From positions 4,484,261-4,548,260 of the forward strand of contig OZ036017.1 in NCBI GenBank assembly GCA_964035015.1: a DNA stretch of 64,000 nucleotides. The letters are read 5' to 3'. The stretch comes from Corallium rubrum (taxonomy: Eukaryota; Cnidaria; Anthozoa; Scleralcyonacea; Coralliidae). Numbering within the stretch: the stretch's first letter is position 1; every line of letters starts with the position of its first letter. Positions 35,331 to 46,900 of this stretch are shown here, in pieces. The position numbers and the translations under genes are program-made. Under the pieces are notes generated by a model, which ran no database searches, was not told the origin of the DNA, and worked only from the letters and a program-made list of their open reading frames with translations.

Positions 35331-36439
35331 AGTTGCATTGTTTATTTGTCTAATACTTAATATATACAAAAAATCCCCATTTCTCACTTGAGAATAGAAG
35401 AAATAGTTTACTCAGGGCAAAACTTGCCATCACATAGATGCCCCAGACAAATATAGACACATGCAGGATTGTAGGTACAACATACAGTGCAAACATGCCA
35501 TATACATAATGTCATATATACAGTATATTGTATAAGAAGAAAGCATTCCACGATCCTATTTTAAGAACTTACTGCTACAAATTAATTTAATCAATACAAA
35601 GCATTTAGTATAAATTATAACTTGTATTGTAGAAAAAAACTAGAAAGTTAAATTTAAGAATTATACTTAACAGTATAAAATTATAGTAAAAAAAACCCCA
35701 GACATATATAATTATATGCATACGAACGTTCTAACATTCTCCAATGAGCAATACTTTTGCAAGTCATTCAGGGTTTTGGTAACATCCCATTTGAAATCAG
35801 GATGAAACTTCTTGACACCAAAGATTACTGTAGGTCTAACAGTTGCAACACTGACAGCACTGACCATCCTTGAAGACAGTGTATGCCAAATCCAATAACT
35901 AGAAATAATGTCATAACAGCTTGCACAGGATTTCCCTTCCAAAGTAACACCGCAGCAACCAGACACCATAAGCCCAGGGGTAAAGCTGGACTGCTCCCTC
36001 AGCCGCCTGTCAGATTGCTTATTATCCTAAAATTACAAAAAGCCAAATGTAAAATTAAAATAAAGTTTTTAGTGGGAAGCACAGATAAAAGTGTGGTAAA
36101 TACATATGGCATGTCTAAATTGCAGCCTGCAAACTGAACAAATTACTGTAGGTAATGTGAGGCTGTAATAAAATTCTTGGTTAGTTGAAAAAATGTGTTG
36201 TTTAATAGAACTGTTTATTGTAAAATGTATTTTAGGCACCACATATTTTTTATCCATACTGTATATGCCTTCAGGACTGAATTTTTTTTTTCTTGATATT
36301 TAGCATCGGTTACTTCATAAGGTTAAATCATCGGTTAAACCAAATATAATCTTTTAAACCAAAAAATCCACATGAAATTAGGTTGCCCGAAAATTACCAA
36401 AAGCCTACATGTAAAACTATTTGCCCAAGTAAAACTTTG

Positions 36440-37110
36440 GTTGCTCCAGGCAATCAAGCAACAACTATTTTGGAACCCAGTATAGGCTCAATTTTACCTG
36501 ACCCAGTTATAATCACATATTACATGTATCAGTCTCTGACAGATAAAAGTAATCGGCAAACTAAACGGACACATGTTTAATGTTCTTTGTAGTCTGGTTT
36601 ATAGCATACATGCATATAATTATAAAGTTTGCCCAATAGTTTGTCCAATATTCCAACACCAGGAACATTTCTGGCTAGGAATATGAGAATATCTAGTTTT
36701 GAAGCTTGTTGTTAACACAGTAAAGCCTTTTCTTAAATTAAATATTTTAACATAACAGTTGTATGCATCAAAATGCATTAAAATATGAATAAACCCATGC
36801 TCATGTATTCAAAATTGCCGCCGTTGTTGATCAACACAAGACAATTTGTCAGTTCCCAAAACAAACCATAAATCCTTTAACTGCAATACTTATAAACTAC
36901 GAAAATAAACATCTTTTGTAAGAATCAAACGGCAAAAAAGTTTGTAAGAACATTCTATTCCGTAGCAAATAAATAAATGAAGGCTGCACTCTTACAGACT
37001 ACAGTAAGCTTTATATAAATACATACGAATCAGTAAACAAAATTGCTGATTAAAGAATCTATGACTTACCTTTAATAATGTGATCGCATCCATCGTCTGT
37101 ATACGTCTAG
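36440..37110 (-). pseudogene. Inverted diverged copy of the 17.6-kb gene 5' region
   Basis: Exon 1 at 37093-37070 encodes MDAITLLK and keeps its AAG|GTAAGT donor. The homologue of exon 2 (near 36865-36810) keeps CVLINNGGNFEY, but the acceptor AG seen at 17918 is replaced by TTTTGGG. A third block near 36530-36470 matches ITGSG.IE at 18711. Intron sequence is also shared, so this is a DNA-level copy. It lies within the CACTA-like element. An adjacent 85-codon open piece (35969-35712) is unrecognised. Confidence 0.6.
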
Positions 37111-37589
37111 CCAAGAACCATTTAAAACAGAATTAAAGCAATAAATTTATATAAAGCAGACAAACATTCCCTAACGAAAATCGAAAATCGAATTGAAAGC
37201 GTCACCGGGTTCCTGCGTCATCATGGGATAATAATCCCGCGTTAGCCTCGCGTGGTCTTAAGGAGCACAAACCGTTTTGATGGAACTTTGCAGGTTGTAC
37301 TGTATTCGCCATTGAGTTTCTACATTTTACTTAGTTCAACTTTATGTCTTTATGCGCTAGTATATTTAGGTCATTTGACAAGTTTTGTGTCTAATCAAGT
37401 GAATAGTGTGTAGTATGCTGCACTAAATATTTGTTGAATATTTAAGATATTTTCATGGTCTAGAATAACAAAATCATCGTTGCCAATTTTAGAAATTTAT
37501 TCTTGGTTTTAAGAATTTATTCGTTTTTCACGTTTAAGTAAAATGGATCATTTGTTTATTTACGACAAGAAATATGCAAAATAGCACTA

Positions 37590-38250
37590 CACATGGGGGC
37601 CGATATAGCCCCTGAGGTACTGAAACAGCCCCTGTGTTCTGTTTTAGCCCCTGTAGGAACCAAAACAGCCACCGATGTTTGAAAAATTCAAAATACACTG
37701 CAGTACTGTATGGGATAAGACGTACAGCCAATAACTGTGCGCTTTGTCGCCGGTACAGCCATTGCGTTCTGTTTTGGCCGGAATAGGGGCCAAAACGGCC
37801 CATGTTTCAAAAATCCAAAATGGCTCTGGGTGGCCGAAACAGCTCCAAAAATAGGGGCCGAAATAGCCCTTGAGGTACAGAAACAGCCCTTGCGTTCTGT
37901 TTTGGCCGCAATAGGGGCCAAAACGGCCCATGTTTCAAAAATCCAAAATGGCTCTGGGTGGCCGAAACAGCTCCAAAAATAGGGGCCGAAATAGCCCTTG
38001 AGGTACTGAAACAGCCCTTGCGTTCTGTTTTGGCCCCAATAGGGGGCCAAAACAGCCCATGTTAAAAATATAGAAAAATATAAAACGGCTCTCTGGAGCC
38101 AAAACTCCTTGAACTTGGCCAAAACAGCCCCTAAAATAGGGGCCGAAATAGCCCTTGAGGTACTGAAACAGCCTTGCGTTCTGTTTTGGCTCCTGCTTGG
38201 GGCCAAAATGGCCCATGTTTGAAAAAGCCAAAATGGCTCCTGGGGGCCAA
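37590..38250. repeat. Subterminal ~130-155 bp repeats of CACTA-like element
   Basis: Copies of AGGGGCCGAAATAGCCCTTG, CGTTCTGTTTTGGCC and AAAACGGCCCATGTTTCAAA recur at about 37590, 37849, 37980 and 38135. The frames across them are shadows of the repeat. Confidence 0.85.
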
Positions 38251-38274
38251 ATTGGCTCTATTAAAATTACAGTG

Positions 38275-39430
38275 CACCCACCTGTTAGACACTGCTATTA
38301 ACAAAGCATCTAGTATTCCTCGTCCTGACACTTTAAAACAACCTTTAGAAAGAGTTTCTGATGCTAAAATACCATTAGTTCTCACATTTCATCCTTTCAA
38401 CTACAAAGTTAAGGATATCATTAGCCACAATTTCCATATCCTAAAGAATGATCCTGAAATGTCAGCTATTTTCACCGACAACCCTTTAATCTCTTTTCGG
38501 CGTAATAAAAATATTCGTGATGGTTTAGTGCGTAGTGCCCTTAGAAAAAAATCTATTGGCACCAGCGGGTACTTTTTCTTGCTCCCGTACCCGTTGTTAC
38601 ACGTGTTCCTTTCTTAACTCCGCTACATGTATTTTGGGACGTAAATCTAATTTTGTTATTCAGCATAATTTTACTTGCATCTCTTCCAACATCATTTACT
38701 GTATTTCTTGCAATAAATGTTGCATGCTTTACATCAGTGAAACTGGCAGACGTTTATCTGACAGGTTTGCTGAACATCTTCGTTCTGTGGGGAACAATGA
38801 TGTTGACAAGCCTGTTGCCCGACATTTTAATAGTGCCAACCATTGTATTTCGGACATGCAAATTTGTGTCATCTCATCCATTTCCGGCGGTAATGTCAGC
38901 CGCAACGGACTAGAAAAGCGTCTCATTTTCAAAATTGGTTACCATTCATCCTCACGGACTCAACGAACGTTTTTCTTTTATTTAACACCTCTGAAGACAT
39001 TGTTTCTGTTTAGCAAGGACGGACACAACGGCGTTTTCACTTTATATATTTATTTATTTATTTTTACTGTCAGTTATTCTTTTTACACCCTCTCCTTCTT
39101 GCTCATCGACGGTATGAATAGCAAATGTCTTTCACATCTCATTATCGATTTGTTATTGTTATTTTGATTTGATTGGCTAATTTTTCACATCACATTATCA
39201 GTTTGTTATTGTCATTTTTATCTGATTGGCTTATTTTTGGTCACATGGTTACCTTTCGTATATAAGCTCGTTGTTTGTTTACACGCTTTACGTTTCTCTC
39301 TGACGAAGGGCCTTCGCTCGAAACGTTAGACTCCTACGTTCTCTGTTTCGGCAGTATATCTAACCTTACTATATTTCGATTGTTGTTTCTACACTGCCTA
39401 CGCAGCACGCTACATTTATTAACCCTACTT
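38275..39430 (+). pseudogene. Penelope-like element, downstream piece with GIY-YIG
   Basis: This continues the copy at 33960-34097: THLLDTAINKA, then VLTFHPFNYKVKDIISHNF, then the nuclease IYCISCNKCCMLYISETGRR. Relative to the minus copy it has an extra A in the run at 38546-38552 (frameshift) and YIS in place of YIG. The 3' non-coding end has a hammerhead-like core at 39285-39330, then CTCTGTTTCGGCAGTATAT and TATTTCGATTGTTGTTTC, shared with the small insert at 26495. Confidence 0.88.
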
Positions 39431-39439
39431 TTATTAACC

Positions 39440-39505
39440 CGAGTCCCGATTATAATAAATTCAGTTTTGTCATCATTTAACATAAGCATATCAGAGCACA
39501 CTCTT
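39440..39505 (-). pseudogene. LINE reverse transcriptase, displaced upstream piece
   Basis: The minus strand encodes MLMLNDDKTEFIIIGTR, the conserved LNxxKTE motif that precedes the VGD...NLG block of CR1/Rex LINEs. It is in the right order and orientation to join 32915, so the PLE pair inserted within this LINE. It is cut upstream by the palindromic repeat array. Confidence 0.8.
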
Positions 39506-40195
39506 AAAAAAAGGTGTGTTAAAACAACACACTTTCTTGTCCAGAATATAACACACCTTAAGATGTGTTAATATGACACACTAAGGTGTGTTATTACAAC
39601 ACACTGAAGTGTGTTAATATAACACACCTTAAGGTGTGTTTTTTGCTTGTCCAGAATATAACACACCTTAAGGTGTGTTTTATAAAAAGGTGTGTTATTT
39701 AACACACCTTGGTGTGTTAACAAACACACCTTGGTGTGTTAGTTTAACACACCTTGGTGTGTTAGTGTAACACACCTTAAGATGTGTTAGTTTAACACAC
39801 CTTAAGATGTGTTAGTTTAACACACCTTAAGATGTGTTAGTTTAACACACCTTAAGATGTGTTAGTTTAACACACCTTAAGATGTGTTAGTTTAACACAC
39901 CTTAAGATGTGTTAGTTTAACACACCTTAAGATGTGTTAGTTTAACACACCTTAAGATGTGTTAGCTTAACACACCTTAAGATGTGTTAGTTTAACACAC
40001 CTTAAGATGTGTTAGTTTAACACACCTTAAGATGTGTTAAGTTAACACACCTTAAGATGCGTTAGTTTAACACACCTTAAGATGTGTTAGTTTAACACAC
40101 CTTAAGATGTGTTAAGTTAACACACCTTAAGATGTGTTAATGTAACACACCTTAAGATGTGTTCGTTTAACACACCTTAAGATTTGATGAATAAA
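39506..40195. repeat. 25-bp palindromic tandem array
   Basis: Units AACACACCTTAAGATGTGTT plus a 5-bp spacer (AGTTT) repeat every 25 bp, for example gatg at 39781, 39806 and 39831. The core is a near-perfect palindrome around CTTAAG. The left part is more irregular. Confidence 0.95.
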
Positions 40196-40311
40196 TAAAG
40201 AGTTAAATGAAAAAAATATATATTAGAAAATATTTAATTAATTTTAAAAAATATCTATACAATACCAAAACTATGAAGGACGTTATAAAAGCAATATTCC
40301 TAGTTCATATA

Positions 40312-40901
40312 CACTGCTGGTCGAAAAGAACTGCTCAAGTTCAATTTGCTTAGCCATTTAGTTAGAATTGTGTACTTGCTTTCAGCAATGACATTTGCTT
40401 AATCAGTTATGTAAAAAATAAATTTCAAGAAATTGGAAGGCTTGTGCCACAATATTTGAATGGTGTTATAGCCCTTGCCATTTATGACTAGGTTTTAGCA
40501 TAGATAATGGAAGGGGAACTGGATAGGAAACTTACAAAACCGGAAACGATGTTTGCACAACTTGCTATGGTAATTATACACTTATAAGGGGCTACTGCGC
40601 TATAATGGGTGGTCCCACATGGCTAAAATCAGACACTACTGACTTAAGTGATATTACACTATTGTTTAATTTCAGCAATGGTTGATCCTGGCCATGTGGG
40701 ATCACTCGTTAGTGTATTAGCTGCTTTATAAGTGTATAATTACAATAGCAAGTTGTGCAAACATCGTTTCCGGTTTTGTAAGTTTCCTATCCAGTTCCCC
40801 TTCCATTATCTATGGTTTTAGGAAAACCCTTTCTATTTTAATACTAGTAGTTTATATTGTCATTTCCACTACAATTGAGCAGTTCTTTTTGACTGGCAGT
40901 G
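40312..40901. mobile_element. Tc1/mariner-like MITE at gene 3' end
   Basis: Ends CACTGCTGGTCGAAAAGAAC and complement (GTTCTTTTTGACTGGCAGTG) lie between TA dinucleotides (40310-40311 and 40902-40903). A second inner pair starting GATAATGGAAGGGGAACTGG extends the palindrome. It ends 7 bp downstream of the stop codon of the minus-strand SAMD3-like gene. Confidence 0.85.
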
Positions 40902-40909
40902 TATTTTAT

Positions 40910-43900
40910 TTAAATGGTATGGACATCATTTCGGAGTTCGGCCATGAAAGTCGAATATTTAGTTCCTCTAAATGCATTGTCTTTAATCTCCAAAGCAACG
41001 TCTTGCAGGAAAAAAAGAATTCCTGACATGCTATCAGGGTAGCTCACATCAAATATGAAGTAAGTTGATATGACATCCACCAAAGCGTAAGCTAAATCAG
41101 TATTTGATTCAAAAAAAGACTTATCCTCTCCAGAAACAAAAACCTGCAACACATCATCCGGAGTCCCAAGACAAACCAAACGAAACTCAACCATCTTGTC
41201 CTTGAACAAAGCATCTGGTTTTGTAGATGGCTGTGGAATTAAAACAAAGAAGTACTTTCATTATTAAAATATTATTTATATGTATAGGAACAATAACAGT
41301 TCCTGAACAAAAGCAAACTGCACTGATGACTTCATGTTTGTTTCAGTTTATAATCTATTTTCTCATTCCCAACAAAGGAAAATGGCTATTTAGAAATCCT
41401 GAGATTTCGTTCCAGTTCGCTTGTCTGAGTTTCGGCCTACAAATACAGTCGTTGGCACCTAAGCGTGTACACCACCCGTCAAAACATGTTCTAAATTTAA
41501 GCCAAAGTTAACCGTTTTGAAATCAACACTGTGGGATTGGTGAGATGTGATTGGCTAAGGGCACAATTCATGTGACAATAATGTACTGGTTCGAATATAT
41601 TGAATAAATACTTTTAAACATTTAACTTTGACCTTGACATAAAACATGTTTGCCAACGACTGTAGTTACTGTGGATAGATTTTGTCCTTGTATTTACAGC
41701 AACATGTTGACTTGCAAATGGTAGTGGTACTGTACACAGTGACTTCTTGGCAAATTGCTAAAAATTCGCATTTTAAACATCGAATTTCACATACATAAGT
41801 TCACTTTGAGTTAATTGTTCTGACTTTCAACAGAATTTCATATTAACCCTTTCACCACCAGTCGTTTTCCCCAGAATTATACCCTGAACACCAGCACTTT
41901 TGATGGTTTCTCCCAAATTACGCATGTTTTCTTTAAAACGCATTATTCACAGAGGGGAACACATATTTTTATAAGGACACCAGGTGTTATTTTGATCATC
42001 AGAAAATTGTCTGTCTTTTAAGCCTATTTAGAGGTACAGCAATTGAATACTGAATGAGAAATATACCTTCAAACTCAGACAACTGGAAATTATCTAAAAA
42101 TATACACTCTTTTGTCAATTAAAAAAGAGTCTTGTTTATATTATCCATTCAAACATTTCAAAATATGAAAGAAAAACTATTCAAAGATAACCTTTGATAG
42201 AAATACACAACTTTGCTCATGAAAAAAAAAATATATCACAATATATATCACATAACAATTTTTGTAATTTCCTGTCTTCAGATTGTTCTATCAGGATAAG
42301 ATGCTCTGTTTTTGTCTTATTTACTATACATGTTATGTAATTCATATTTAAAGGAATTACATGTAGATGGGCAATACAGTAATAAACAAGTATACAAACA
42401 AAATTGGTATTCATATGTTGTCATGTCTCTATACCCAGTACTCTACTTTTGTGTGGAAATCATAAAAACAGTTTTCACCTCCACTACCAATACAAAGGTA
42501 TACATCACACTGACTGCACTTGAAGGAGGTCTTGTGCCTTGGTGTTGGCTGTGCAGGATTTCTCTTCTTTGACAAGAAATGCCTCCTGTCACATACTGCA
42601 CAACGATGATTGTTCCCTTCACCTTTGAAAGGGAAGTGTACCCCCACATTACCGAGGCGCTCTGGCTCAACTGCTCCACTTCTCCTTCGCTTGTTGCTAG
42701 CAGCTGACTTTCTAGATTGAGGATAGTTACCAACCAGTTGAATGCATAGTTCTTCCTTGAATGAGAGTATATCCCTTTTTCTTCTTCCTTCTACAGAATG
42801 TGGAGACTTGTATCCCTCAAGAATGTAGGCATTGTGAATGCTGAGAAGAACAATCTTGAGGAATACACGAAGGTACCACCTTCTCTGTTTCTTAGATTTG
42901 TTGAGAATTGTCATCTGGTCACAAATGTCAACCCCTCCCATAAACTGGTTATATGACTTCACTATTCGTGGCCGGTAAACTTTCTTTGATATCCATTCCC
43001 CACGAACCTTGACTCTCCGATGTACAATGTCGTCATCCTCCCTTTCATCATCTGACTCTGAACCAGATACCTCATCTTGTCCAACCCAGTCTGGTACATC
43101 TGGAGGGGAATGGATGGTACTCAGAAGGTAGACATCTTTCTTATCCTTCCACCTGATAGCAGTCATTTGATGATTTGCCTCAGCCAGCCATGTCACCTCC
43201 CCACGCTTCTTGAGACTGACGTTCTTCAGCTTATCCTTGGGGTAGCCTTTCCTTTGCCTTGCAGTCCCAGCAGCCAAAATACCCCTTTCCTTCAAGAGCA
43301 GGAAGAGAATTGGGCTGGTATAGAAATTATCAACATAGAGATGATGGTTGGTATGATGTAGATCTTCTACCAAATTCATAACAACCCTACCAGTCTTGCC
43401 CAAATTCCCAGCATCCCTGTCATCTTTGCCAGCATACATGGAGAAATTCTTGCAATAGCCATTCTTGGCATCACAAAGCTCAAAGAATTTCACACCAAAC
43501 TTTACAGGCTTATCAGGCATTCGAACTTTGATAGACAATTTACCTTTGAATGGGATCATTGCCTCATCAATCGAAATTTCGCGGCCACAGTTGTAAAATT
43601 CCTTGAACTTTTGAACGAGATGACGATATACTCCTCTAACTTCATACAAAGGATCCTTCTTCTCTTCGTCAGTTCGCTCGTGCATTGGATCACAAAAGAA
43701 AATGTAAGATTTCAAGCGGAAGAAACGTTTTCGAGATTGCAAAACTTGTCTAATACCTGTAATATGAAACAGTTTTGTTTCACGGGCAGATAGGAAATAG
43801 CGTTCATCTCGTGGTACGACAACCATATCATTTGAAATTATCATAATGGCGAGGAAAGCCTTCAATTCTTCTGCGGTGACAGGACTCCAGTCTGACGCTT

Positions 43901-46900
43901 CTTTCACTTCGGCATTCTTGTTCGTGAATTCAACGATCTTTCCGATGAATTCCTCATCAAAATATAATGAGAAAAAGTCAATAGCTTTTCCAGAGTCTGG
44001 CAAATCCTTTGTGGGTCCACGTTGGAGAAGAAAGGGAGCAATGTTTACATTGTATCTTCGATTGTCCCAAGTCAAGTTTTCAGGCAATGCGAAAGGAAAA
44101 CCTTCAAAATCTTCTTCGTCGTCGTCACTCGCAAATAGTTCATTGATAAATTCATCTCCAAACTCTGAAAGTTCATCTGAAGATGGTGAATCATCTTCGG
44201 AATAGTCGCTTTCACTCTCAGAAGACATTTAAATTACGCATGTATCAAATTTCTAAGGTTTAAATCTTCAAACCGAAAAAAGTCGCGAAATTGAAACGCG
44301 ACCATATTGTTTTTACTTCAATCACGTGTTCCTCAAACCCTCCCTAGGCAATGCGTCAATTGCTAGACCCCCCAATAGAGCACAAACTGCCTTGTAGAGA
44401 AAATTACGTATGCGAATAATTTTGGCCGGTAAAGGGGCCACCGGTGTTACAGGCATATTTTTCTAGTGGCCTGAAAAGGGGCCACCAGTGGCGAAAGGGT
44501 TATGTGAAGTACAATATTTAAAAAGGGAATTTTTAGGAACTTGCTAAGAAATCACCATGGATCAACATTGCAATGTTGCTGTCAATATTGCAAGGTCTCA
44601 TGGGAAAGAACATCCGGTTTGACTGTAATACTGATAACATTAGCCAATCAGAAACATTAGGAAAATTGATCCAAATAATATTTAAAAAAAAATAAACCTA
44701 CAACCTGCTAGTTATTAATAAACAAAACAATCTACAGTATACTCACATCCTTGAATTTTATTATTGTGGAGCCCTTCCTTACAGTTTTCTTCTCAATAAT
44801 TTTCACAACATTTATGATGTCCTCATTGGTGATTTGTCCAGGCTTTCTTAAAACTCGTTTCACAGCATCTAATAATCTTTCCACTGCCTTTTCCACTGAA
44901 AAATCAGGAAAGAGTCTTTTCATTTCCTTGTGGATCTGAAAATATAAAATGTTATTAGGTACAGAACTGGCACTGTATAACTTAAATCAAGACAGGTAAT
45001 GGAAACATATTTAGGGATAATAGGAAGACAGGAAACATAGAAAACAATTTTCTTAAATTTATTAATACTTGATTTCACGATTTTACAGTATCTATCTCTG
45101 GCCTACATGTACTAAATACTTGTCTGCATACCGTGCTACAATTACAATTTACAACAATTCAACCCATTGCTCCTGCTTTAAAGGATATTGGCAATAAAAA
45201 TTAAGTTTATCTCATTTTAAAGAACTCATCAAATGGTATAAGAAGACCTTTTACAATTTTTCCTTATCTGTTTTGGTTTTGGAAATATTTTGACTAAAAA
45301 CAATGTGCTGTCCACCATCTTGGAATTATTTTTGATATGCAAAATTATGCATGTGACGACACAACCAGGCTAAAGTGAAATTTTTATCTTGCCAACCTTA
45401 TGAAATTATGAGCTAGAAACTCAATTTTTTTGTTGTGCTATTTCCATTGTAAATTGACCCGTGCAACATTAAAAAAAGCCTTCCGTGAAAATCTGGTCAC
45501 CCACAGAGTAGTTTCATCAGGTTTACCCTGGTTGTGACATCACCAATTTCCTAGTTAATTAGACCCAATATTACAACAAGATGGCGTACAGCACACTGTC
45601 TTTGGTCGAAATATTTCCAAAACCAAAACAAATATGGAAAAATTGTAAAAAGTCTTCTTATACTATTTGATGAGTTATTTCAAATGAGACAAACTTATTT
45701 TTTACTGCCAATAAATTAAAACCAGTATCTTCCCACTGAATAAAACATCTGATTTTAAAAATAGAAAATTAAGACTGTCTTATTCAGTAATGGGTTAATC
45801 AAAACAACTTTTTAACAAAGACCATTTTCAAAATGCTTGCTTCCTGTCCTGAAAATAAGTTTAGATAAACAAATATAACACAGTTAACTTACATTTTCAG
45901 CCTTTCCAAGATATGGGCACATATCCAGAATTTCACAACAAGATTTAGCTTCATCATTTATAAACTTCCTTCTTGCAGTAAAGGTCTCTTCTACTAATGT
46001 GGAGAATGTTTTTCCAGTGATGGATCCAACTTTGTAATCTTTTAACAGTTCAAGGTTCCTTTTCTGTGTGATTGGGTCATCAACAGTCAATGATACCTTG
46101 GCTCTCTTTGCTGCTGGCACGTTTGGTGCTTCTGCCTTGGATGCTGTAGGTTTTGAATACCTCCGTTGGTTTCTAAAAAACTGGCTTATTTGTTTTTGGA
46201 CTGTCACCTGCAAGATATAAAGTCATAATTAGTCAACTGGTTCTGGGAGAGGATAAATATGGATCTTAGTGGTGAAAACTTGAAATGATAGACCAGAAAT
46301 GTTTGACAATGCCATTCAAGCATGCAACCTTATGAATGTCAAAGGAGAAAGACACCTTCAATTTTAGGATACAGCTAGTGATACCATTGTATAGTATTCG
46401 CTCTTATTTGGCAAGCATGAAAGATAACCCAACAAGCTACAGGCACACTGTACATGTATATTTTTTTAAAGCTTGTATTATACTTTATCAAAATAATTAT
46501 CTTCATTTTATATATTTCAAGTAAATAAATATCGAAGAGCATGTTTTTAGATTGTTGTCCTTTCAAATCCAATAAGTCAAAGTACAGTATATACATGTAC
46601 ATACATATACATACTGTGTATATAATTAGCTTATGAATTTTTTAAGGAGAGTACAATAGTTTACAGTCTAGCCAACATAACGGGTGTTGAATAACAATAA
46701 AAGCATCCATTATCCATTAAGTCTGTGTATTATTTTGATTGTAAACTGCTTGCCTGAAAAATCATAAACTAATAGGTATAGTTTTTGACTTGATGTCACT
46801 GGAAGAGCAACCATATGAAAACACGCTCCTTCAATATCAAGGCTGTTCGATCATTTACATGTACTGTGAATGGTGATATTTTGATAGAGCATGATTAAAG

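Larger units (their letters stand above)
34098..38274. mobile_element. CACTA/EnSpm-like DNA transposon
   Basis: Inverted ends CACAGTAATTTTAGAAGAGC (left) and CTATTAAAATTACAGTG (right) extend into GCCAATTTGGCCCC. A 2-bp CA duplication flanks the element. Deleting one CA rejoins the PLE frame as RGYPTHLLDTA, which fixes both ends. Subterminal GGGGCCAAAACAGCCC-type repeats occupy 34120-34420 and 37590-38250. No complete transposase is seen. The interior holds an inverted copy of part of the 17.6-kb gene. Confidence 0.85.

Noticed and set aside
43077..44205. Plus-strand frames across the transposase
   Set aside because: They are antisense shadows of the intact piggyBac transposase.
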